NCBI GenBank assembly: GCA_001917815.1
Contig: MNES01000030.1
Span: forward strand, 1,774 to 38,214
Length of the DNA stretch: 36,441 bases
From: Chloroflexi bacterium 13_1_40CM_65_17
GTDB taxonomy: Bacteria; Chloroflexota; Dormibacteria; Dormibacterales; Dormibacteraceae
Direction of reading: 5' to 3'
The first letter of the stretch is position 1. Each line of letters opens with the position of its first letter. The translations under genes were made by a program, and so were the position numbers. The notes beneath the pieces are model-generated. The model saw only the letters and a program-made list of their open reading frames with translations. It did not search any database and had not been told where the DNA came from. Shown here piece by piece: positions 32,602 to 36,441 of this stretch.

Positions 32602-32609
32602 GACTCGTT

Positions 32610-32618
32610 TGCTATAGT
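32610..32618 (+). promoter_or_regulatory. extended -10 promoter upstream of the FtsB/DivIC gene
   Basis: TGC-TATAGT: a TG at 32610-32611 one base before TATAGT (32613-32618), an extended -10 element. No good -35 is visible. Transcription would start near 32625, leaving about 34 nt of leader before ATG 32659. Confidence 0.45.
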
Positions 32619-32658
32619 CGCCTTCCTTCCGCGCATTCGTCGCACCACACGATCCAGC

Positions 32659-33030
32659 ATGAGAAACAGCAAGGTCCTCGTTGCAGCGGGCAGCGTCCGC
32701 ACGGGCGGTCTTTCCATGCGCCATGCGGTGACGTCGGTGGTGTTCCTCGTCGTCGCTTTGTGGGTCGGCTACGCCTTCGCCCAGGAGGCGTACCTGAGCC
32801 ACAAGCTCAGCTCGCAGGCGGCGGACATCCGGCATCAGAACGCCGTGCTTGCCGCACAGAACCAGGGGTATCGCAAGGACGTGCAGGCGATCACGTCGGG
32901 CTCTGCCACCGAGGAGGAAGCCCGCCTCAACGGGTACGCGAAACCGAACGAACGCACATACCTCATCACCACGCCCCCGAGCCCGTCGCCGACCCCGCCC
33001 GCCACCGCATCGCCGACCCCTTCTCACTGA
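32659..33030 (+). CDS. FtsB/DivIC-family septum formation initiator protein
   Basis: 123 residues. A single membrane segment (about 21-41, AVTSVVFLVVALWVGYAFA) is followed by a coiled-coil stretch (AYLSHKLSSQAADIRHQNAVLAAQNQGYRKDVQAI) and EEEARLNGYAKPNERTYLI, the 'A..-G..kpgE-vy.i' ending of DivIC/FtsB proteins. A Pro/Ser/Thr-rich tail ends it. It is expected to act in the divisome with FtsL. Its place after mazG and before tilS-ftsH fits the position of divIC in Bacillus subtilis. No Shine-Dalgarno sequence is seen. Confidence 0.85.
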   Translation: MRNSKVLVAAGSVRTGGLSMRHAVTSVVFLVVALWVGYAFAQEAYLSHKLSSQAADIRHQNAVLAAQNQGYRKDVQAITSGSATEEEARLNGYAKPNERTYLITTPPSPSPTPPATASPTPSH

Positions 33031-33064
33031 TCGAGGCCTCCTGGGAAGCATGCCCGCACGGAGG

Positions 33065-33070
33065 TATAAT
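33065..33070 (+). promoter_or_regulatory. consensus -10 box (TATAAT) of tRNA-fMet
   Basis: A perfect TATAAT ends five bases before the mature 5' end of the tRNA (33076). A -35 is weak (TGGGAA at 33042-33047, 17 bp spacing). Transcription would start at or within a base or two of the mature tRNA 5' end. Confidence 0.6.
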
Positions 33071-33075
33071 TCGAT

Positions 33076-33150
33076 CGCGGAGTGGAGCAGCGGCAGCTCG
33101 TCGGGCTCATAACCCGAAGGTCGTTGGTTCGAATCCAACCTCCGCAACCA
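33076..33150 (+). tRNA. initiator tRNA-fMet (anticodon CAU)
   Basis: Cloverleaf with acceptor arm CGCGGAG/CTCCGCA, discriminator A and encoded CCA (33148-33150). The first pair C76 x A146 (33076/33146) is mismatched, the hallmark of bacterial initiator tRNA. The anticodon stem has GGG/CCC around the CUCAUAA loop, the second hallmark. The T arm is GTTGG-TTCGAAT-CCAAC. The 3' 50 bp (33101-33150) are duplicated exactly at 34330-34379. A strong terminator follows at 33166-33199. Confidence 0.95.
33101..33150 (+). repeat. att-like direct repeat, copy 1 (3' part of tRNA-fMet)
   Basis: Fifty bases from the anticodon stem to CCA are identical to 34330-34379; the flanks diverge at once on both sides (G versus C before, A versus T after). 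This is the typical attachment-site duplication left by a tRNA-targeting tyrosine recombinase. Confidence 0.9.
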
Positions 33151-33165
33151 AATTCCGAATACAAA

Positions 33166-33199
33166 AAGGGCACCCACCTCGGGTGCCCTTCTCTTTTCT
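33166..33199 (+). terminator. Rho-independent terminator after tRNA-fMet
   Basis: AAGGGCACCC (33166-33175) pairs perfectly with GGGTGCCCTT (33181-33190) around ACCTC, followed by CTCTTTTCT. A strong terminator, located inside the element and so probably brought by it. Confidence 0.9.
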
Positions 33200-33206
33200 G
33201 GCCGTC

Positions 33207-33241
33207 TTGCGCACGGTTTGCGCACGACAGGGTTCAGGGTT
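33207..33241 (+). repeat. two pairs of short tandem repeats near the left att-like site
   Basis: TTGCGCACG occurs at 33207-33215 and 33218-33226, one DNA turn (11 bp) apart. CAGGGTT is then tandemly repeated at 33228-33234 and 33235-33241. Helically phased direct repeats near an att site resemble arm-type or excisionase binding sites. Confidence 0.4.
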
Positions 33242-33293
33242 GAGGAGCGACCAAGTGCGCGGGCATGCTCGTTATCGGCATGCCAACTGCTCA

Positions 33294-33536
33294 ATGACAC
33301 CACAGCCCAAACGGCCCATTACTGGCGTTTCACTGCACCACTCCCACGACTCCTCGTGGCCTGCGACTGCGGATTGGCTCGACTTGCGAAACCACCTAGT
33401 CAAGACGCATGGGGTACTACCTGACGACGTCGACTATCTCGAGTCTTACGTGGATGGAACGACAGGACGACGCAGGCACGCCGAAGATCGACACCGAGCA
33501 TTGCACTTGGCCCCACAGCCCTCTTCAAGCGCATAG
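33294..33536 (+). CDS. small His-rich hypothetical protein inside the element
   Basis: 80 residues. The centre reads WLDLRNHLVKTHGVLPDDVDYLESYVDG and is followed by RRRHAEDRHRALH. The spacing of His residues (HLVKTH ... HAEDRHRALH) looks like a small metal-binding or DNA-associated protein, but I recognise no family. ATG 33294 is likely; GTG 33255 is in frame upstream. Isolated between the tRNA terminator and the hairpin region, so it may be a relict. Confidence 0.4.
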   Translation: MTPQPKRPITGVSLHHSHDSSWPATADWLDLRNHLVKTHGVLPDDVDYLESYVDGTTGRRRHAEDRHRALHLAPQPSSSA

Positions 33537-33578
33537 CAGCTACCCCAGTCTGCGGCTACCGCCTGCGATTTGATTTAT

Positions 33579-33592
33579 CCGCGGAAACGCGG
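33579..33592 (+). other. GNRA-type hairpin in the element
   Basis: CCGCG (33579-33583), GAAA, CGCGG (33588-33592): a perfect 5-bp stem capped by a GAAA tetraloop, 28 nt upstream of a second, larger hairpin. Confidence 0.45.
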
Positions 33593-33620
33593 CCATCGCC
33601 GGACCGAGAACGCTTCATGT

Positions 33621-33652
33621 GGGGGACTCTGCCATTGCTGGCAACGTCCCCC
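33621..33652. other. strong two-tier hairpin in the element
   Basis: GGGGGAC (33621-33627) pairs with GTCCCCC (33646-33652); inside, TGCCA (33630-33634) pairs with TGGCA (33639-33643) around TTGC, with a 2x2 internal loop. No T-tract follows on either strand. It may be a structured RNA, a replication/processing signal or a weak bidirectional terminator. Confidence 0.5.
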
Positions 33653-33834
33653 TAGTTGGGTAACGCGATAGGTCTGCCGATTACCGTCGCAGCAACCGAA
33701 CTGTCGTTCGCACCGTCGATCACCGCCCTCGCCCGCTTGCCCCACAACCACCAGTGCGCAAAGAGTTCTTCGGCCAGAGCTTCGACCCGCAGCCTGTGAG
33801 CCAGTAGGTCGTAACTGCATCCCAATAAACTCTC

Positions 33835-34089
33835 TCAGAACCCGTCCACTACGGCGGCGATGCGCTCGGCGGCGTCTGGCCCGAGTGCCGGCACCGCGTG
33901 GCTGTAGCGATCCAAGGTAAACGCCACCGACGCGTGCCCCATCCGCTCGGACATGATCGCTCGCCTTGATCGGGTAGAGCGTTTGCTGCTCGACCAGAAG
34001 GCCGCCGACACTGAGGCCATATCTCGGAGTGAGTGAAGTGTGGTCGTGAGCCGGGCCGCCGGGTGATAGCTGACTCGTGGATTGGCCAA
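33835..34089 (-). pseudogene. C-terminal remnant of a tyrosine recombinase (integrase)
   Basis: Translation of the minus strand ends in SERMGHASVAFTLDRYSHAVP...DAAERIAAVVDGF, the classical C-terminus of phage-type integrases: GHAS with the conserved His and the catalytic Tyr in RYSH. Upstream in the same frame LHSLRD matches the HxLR motif (His-x-x-Arg), but the stretch between them is degenerate and an in-frame stop lies just before residue 1. The N-terminal arm-binding and most catalytic residues are missing. A truncated, inactive integrase of the surrounding element. Confidence 0.8.
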
Positions 34090-34288
34090 ACCGCGCGCCG
34101 CGGGTTCCTAATCGCGAGCTTGTCGCCGCAGCCCTGCGATCCCAAGGACTTCGGTCGCGGGTGCCTCGTCTGGCGGGAGTCTCACCGAAGGAACTTTCGT
34201 GGCATGGATTTGGCTTCTCCTTTGGCAGCTATGAGCGGCGGGTGGGGAGTGCGGGGCAGGACAACGTCGGTCCGCGAGTTCAGCGGGG

Positions 34289-34294
34289 TACAAT
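34289..34294 (+). promoter_or_regulatory. -10-like box (TACAAT) just left of the distal repeat
   Basis: TACAAT lies 35 bp before the second att-like repeat. No clear -35. It might transcribe the truncated tRNA copy and the genes to its right. Confidence 0.25.
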
Positions 34295-34329
34295 CAGGGA
34301 CCGTCGGCGAAGGTCGGGGATGGCCGGTC

Positions 34330-34379
34330 TCGGGCTCATAACCCGAAGGTCGTTGGTTCGAATCCAACCTCCGCAACCA
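34330..34379 (+). repeat. att-like direct repeat, copy 2 (truncated tRNA-fMet)
   Basis: Exact copy of the last 50 bp of tRNA-fMet, including CCA. The sequence to its left does not form the acceptor or D arm, so this is not a functional tRNA gene; it is the displaced 3' end left by integration. Confidence 0.9.
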
Positions 34380-34392
34380 TTTGCATCTGATC

Positions 34393-34420
34393 GAAGCCGG
34401 GGTGAGCCCGGCTTCGCCTT
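34393..34420 (+). terminator. terminator beyond the distal repeat, probable ancestral tRNA-fMet terminator
   Basis: GAAGCCGGG (34393-34401) pairs with CCCGGCTTC (34407-34415) around a 5-nt loop, followed by GCCTTATTTC. Confidence 0.7.
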
Positions 34421-34465
34421 ATTTCGACGCCGGGCGCGCGCAGGGCGCACATCAAAAGGATCTGG

Positions 34466-34549
34466 GTGAACAAGAGGAAGCGCGTCGCGATCGCGAAGCA
34501 CCGCGTCAAGAAGCGGAAGCTCAAGGCACGGGCGCAAGCCGCTCGCTAG
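34466..34549 (+). CDS. 27-residue highly basic protein, possible bS22/AURKAIP1-COX24-like ribosomal protein
   Basis: GTG 34466 with AAAAGGA ending five bases upstream, an ideal ribosome site; stop TAG 34547-34549. The product starts MNKRKRVAIAKHRVKKRKL and ends with KARAQAARS: about half Lys or Arg, with one His. Size, charge and KRKR...KHRVKKRKLK pattern recall the very short AURKAIP1/COX24-like proteins (bS22 of mycobacterial ribosomes). The family assignment is tentative; that it is a gene is supported by the ribosome site, the coding-like composition and the gap it fills between a terminator and a tRNA. It is too short for most gene finders. Confidence 0.6.
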   Translation: MNKRKRVAIAKHRVKKRKLKARAQAAR

Positions 34550-34566
34550 GCTTACTCCGGCGCCGT

Positions 34567-34642
34567 GGTGCCGTAGCTCAGGTGGTAGAGCGCGCGACTC
34601 ATAATCGCGTTGTCGCTGGTTCGAGTCCAGCCGGCACCACCA
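34567..34642 (+). tRNA. tRNA with anticodon CAU (elongator Met, or Ile2)
   Basis: Acceptor GGTGCCG/CGGCACC is fully paired, discriminator A, CCA encoded (34640-34642). D arm GCTC...GAGC, anticodon stem CGCGA/TCGCG with loop CTCATAA, T arm GCTGG-TTCGAGT-CCAGC. The fully paired first position and absence of GGG/CCC exclude an initiator. CAU can be elongator Met or, after lysidine modification by TilS, Ile2; tilS is the very next gene. Sequence alone does not decide. Confidence 0.93.
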
Positions 34643-34659
34643 TGCCCTCTCCAGACACG

Positions 34660-35958
34660 ATGAACTCGCCTCACCCGGTGCTGCTTGGACTTCGCAAATC
34701 CGCGCTGATCGCGCCCGGCGACCGCGTTCTGGTCGCCGTGTCGGGAGGTCCCGACAGCACAGCCCTGCTGCTAGCACTTTGCGAGGAGGGCCACCGTGTG
34801 GTCGCGGCCCACTATGACCACGCGCTGCAGGCGGACTCGGATCACGCAGCGGATCACGTGCGCGGGCTGTGCGCCCGCCTGGGGGTCGAGGTGCTCGTCG
34901 AGCGCAGAGACACGCCGCTTGGTCGCGGCTCCGTCCAGGCCGCCGCGCGCAGTCTTCGCTACGAGTTTCTCGAGCGCGCGCGCGTGGGAGCTGGCTTTGA
35001 CATCGTTGCGATCGCCCATACCGCCGACGACGTGGTGGAGGGCGTCGTGCTGCACCTGTTGCGCGGCTGCGGCCTCGCCGGCCTGCGCGGCATGCCCGAG
35101 CGTCGAGGGGTGTTCGTGAGGCCGCTGCTATCCGTATGGAGGCATGAGGTCGCGGACTATCTCGGGCGGTTGGGCATCAAGGCACTCGAGGACCCTGCCA
35201 ACTCCAACCCCGTGTATGCGCGCGTGCGAGTTCGCAAAGAGATCCTTCCCGCGTTCGAACGCGACCGGCCGGGTATCGTGCGTCGCATTCATGGCGCCGC
35301 TGCGCGGGCGGCGACTCTGTACGAATCGGTCGCGGGTGTGGCCGCGAGCACGCTCGCCGAAGGCACCACCACGCGCTCTGTCGTGGCCGCCGCGCCCGAG
35401 CCGGTGGCGGCGGAGCTGATGCGACAGCTCTACGCAAGGGCCGGAGGCGCCGAGCCGGCGCTTTCTCGCGCTCACCTGGCCGCCATGCTCACGCTGGCCC
35501 AGCCCGGACGTGGCGGTCGGGGGATCGACCTACCTGGTGGTCTGCGTTTACGTATCGTGGGTGAGACCATGCAGATCGTCGCCCGCGAGGCGCGCGTCCG
35601 GCCGGGGCCACGACTCGACGTGTCCACCTGCGCCGGCTGTGACGACGTCACCGCCGCGCACCTCAGGCCTGAGCTCGAGCTGCGCCTCGGCTATCGCAAG
35701 CCTGGGCTCACCATGCGACCTGTAGGCGGACGTGGCACCAGGAAGTTGCAGGACATCTTCGTCGACGCGCGGGTGCCCCGCGAGGACAGGGACACATGGC
35801 CGCTCGTTTTCGCGGGCGATTCGCTCGCCTTCGTGCCGGGCATCGCCGTCTCAGCGGACCTCGCGAGCCGTCGCGGCGAACCTTCGTTGCACGTAACAGT
35901 TAGCGGTATCCCAGCTAAAGTAGAATCGCTTAACAGCCTTCCAGGAGTGCCCACTTGA
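34660..35958 (+). CDS. tilS: tRNA(Ile)-lysidine synthetase
   Basis: About 432 residues. The PP-loop ATP-binding motif SGGPDST (28-34) lies in VLVAVSGGPDST, then HYDHAL, IAHTADDVVEGVVLHLLRGCG (family HTADDQAET..L..RG.G) and a C-terminal TilS domain with MRPVGGRGTRKLQDIFVDARVPREDRDTWPLVF. TilS converts C34 of tRNA-Ile2(CAU) to lysidine so that it reads AUA. ATG 34660 is preferred; ATG 34642 begins on the last A of the tRNA's CCA. The stop overlaps the ftsH start (TTGA). Confidence 0.95.
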   Translation: MNSPHPVLLGLRKSALIAPGDRVLVAVSGGPDSTALLLALCEEGHRVVAAHYDHALQADSDHAADHVRGLCARLGVEVLVERRDTPLGRGSVQAAARSLRYEFLERARVGAGFDIVAIAHTADDVVEGVVLHLLRGCGLAGLRGMPERRGVFVRPLLSVWRHEVADYLGRLGIKALEDPANSNPVYARVRVRKEILPAFERDRPGIVRRIHGAAARAATLYESVAGVAASTLAEGTTTRSVVAAAPEPVAAELMRQLYARAGGAEPALSRAHLAAMLTLAQPGRGGRGIDLPGGLRLRIVGETMQIVAREARVRPGPRLDVSTCAGCDDVTAAHLRPELELRLGYRKPGLTMRPVGGRGTRKLQDIFVDARVPREDRDTWPLVFAGDSLAFVPGIAVSADLASRRGEPSLHVTVSGIPAKVESLNSLPGVPT

Positions 35959-36441
35959 GCCGCTTTCCCCGCTCCAGCCTGTTTTATTTCGCACTGGTCG
36001 TCGTCCTTGGACTGGTGATCTGGTTCACCTGGCAATCGTTCCAGGGCAACCAGGGCCAGAACGACTGGACGTACTCGAACCTCATAAGCCAGGCGGCGGC
36101 CGGCCAGGTCAAGGAAGTCGACATCAAGGGCACCGAAGGCGTTGCCGTCGATCTCTCCGGGACCAAGCACAACGTCACGCTGCCCGACTGCTCGGGCGGC
36201 GCCGGCTGCGCGTTTGCCGACACGCTGGCGGCAGACAAGACAAGCACCGGCGAAGGGGTGATCGTCAAGTTCCAGCCCGCTAACAGCGCGAACTACCTGC
36301 TCAGCGTCCTGGTTCCCAACATCATCCTGGTCGTCCTGATCGCCGCCTTCATGTGGTGGGTGCTGCGCCAGACGCAGAGCGGCAACAACCAGGCGATCTC
36401 GTTCGGCAGGTCGCGCGCGCGAATGGTCGCGGGCGACAAGC
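35955..36441 (+). CDS. ftsH: ATP-dependent zinc metalloprotease FtsH, N-terminal part
   Basis: Cut by the right edge; 162 residues visible. TTG 35955 has AGGAG eight bases upstream and overlaps the tilS stop. A short basic start, membrane segment 1 (about 10-26), an extracytoplasmic domain (27-114) with WTYSNLISQAAAGQVKEVDIKG, membrane segment 2 (about 115-136) and then ISFGRSRARMVAGDK, the junction to the AAA+ module in FtsH. The ATPase and HEXXH protease parts lie outside the window. The extracytoplasmic domain has two cysteines (C79, C85), which is not typical. tilS-ftsH adjacency is conserved, though hpt, often between them, is missing here. Confidence 0.93.
   Translation, partial: MSRFPRSSLFYFALVVVLGLVIWFTWQSFQGNQGQNDWTYSNLISQAAAGQVKEVDIKGTEGVAVDLSGTKHNVTLPDCSGGAGCAFADTLAADKTSTGEGVIVKFQPANSANYLLSVLVPNIILVVLIAAFMWWVLRQTQSGNNQAISFGRSRARMVAGDK

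Larger units (their letters stand above)
33151..34329. mobile_element. decayed integrative element inserted at tRNA-fMet
   Basis: The DNA between the two 50-bp att-like repeats (unit length 1229 bp counting one repeat). It contains its own terminator (33166-33199), short direct repeats near the left end (33207-33241), an 80-residue ORF (33294-33536), two strong hairpins (33579-33592 and 33621-33652), and a minus-strand remnant of a tyrosine recombinase (33835-34089). Other open frames (minus 33575-33820, plus 34033-34341) have no recognisable content. It uses less G/C-biased sequence than the flanking chromosome and lacks tight gene packing. The original chromosomal tRNA terminator appears to be the one at 34393-34415, beyond the distal repeat. 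Confidence 0.8.

Noticed and set aside
33540-33660. A self-cleaving ribozyme or group II intron domain at the element hairpins
   Set aside because: The GAAA hairpin alone is not enough; no hammerhead CUGANGA core, twister core or domain V AGC triad was seen.
34182-34376. Minus-strand frames with the RLDSNQRPSGYEP-type sequence (also at 32368-33303 and 34280-34777)
   Set aside because: This is the well-known spurious translation of the reverse strand of tRNA genes, not a protein.
34321-34379. A second tRNA-Met gene
   Set aside because: Only the 3' 50 bp match; the 5' side cannot form acceptor or D arms. Treated as an att-like repeat.
1-36441. CRISPR array, rRNA operon, intact insertion sequence
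   Set aside because: No regularly spaced repeats, rRNA-like stretches or transposase frames were found.

Overview
The window is 36.4 kb of dense, high-GC bacterial chromosome. Gene content is mostly housekeeping. Many starts are GTG or TTG, several first-of-operon genes look leaderless, HrcA/CIRCE controls heat shock, and the right end has the pth-mfd-mazG-ftsB/divIC-tilS-ftsH order known from Bacillus-type genomes. Together these suggest a terrabacterial, probably soil-type lineage (Chloroflexota or Dormibacterota-like). The placement is an inference; no marker here fixes the phylum.

Layout: (1) 1-4209: the tail of rsmE, then a tight NAD operon, nrtR-nadC-nadA-nadB, in which the regulator has lost the Nudix catalytic glutamates. 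(2) 4206-8391: a small membrane protein, lepA, a lipoprotein and a nucleotide-sugar epimerase. (3) 8452-13226: a YbaK-type editing protein, a zinc-ribbon protein, hemW, hrcA with a clear CIRCE operator, grpE and dnaJ; dnaK is not here. (4) 13340-19324: a small basic protein, a 1203-residue PAS/GAF/GGDEF/EAL membrane protein with intact cyclase and phosphodiesterase motifs, a MerR-HTH/MEDS protein and a divergent LysR regulator. (5) 19360-27144: a surface-glycan region with an RmlD-like reductase, a flippase-like/glycosyltransferase fusion, a methyltransferase, a CDP-paratose-2-epimerase-like protein and a GalE-like epimerase, interrupted by a ferritin-like/VIT1 iron transporter. (6) 27149-33030: ybeY, pth, mfd, mazG and an FtsB/DivIC protein. 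(7) 33076-34379: an initiator tRNA whose 3' 50 bp are repeated exactly 1229 bp downstream. The two copies bracket a decayed integrative element that holds a tyrosine-recombinase C-terminal remnant, a small ORF and strong hairpins. (8) 34466-36441: a 27-residue very basic protein, a CAU-anticodon tRNA, tilS and the start of ftsH.

The most interesting signals are the tRNA-fMet-bracketed mini-element with perfect att-like repeats, the flippase-glycosyltransferase fusion, a minus-strand terminator beside a low-GC gap at 20.2-20.5 kb, the tiny basic gene, and four convergent gene pairs whose stop codons overlap or abut. No CRISPR array, rRNA or intact insertion sequence was seen.
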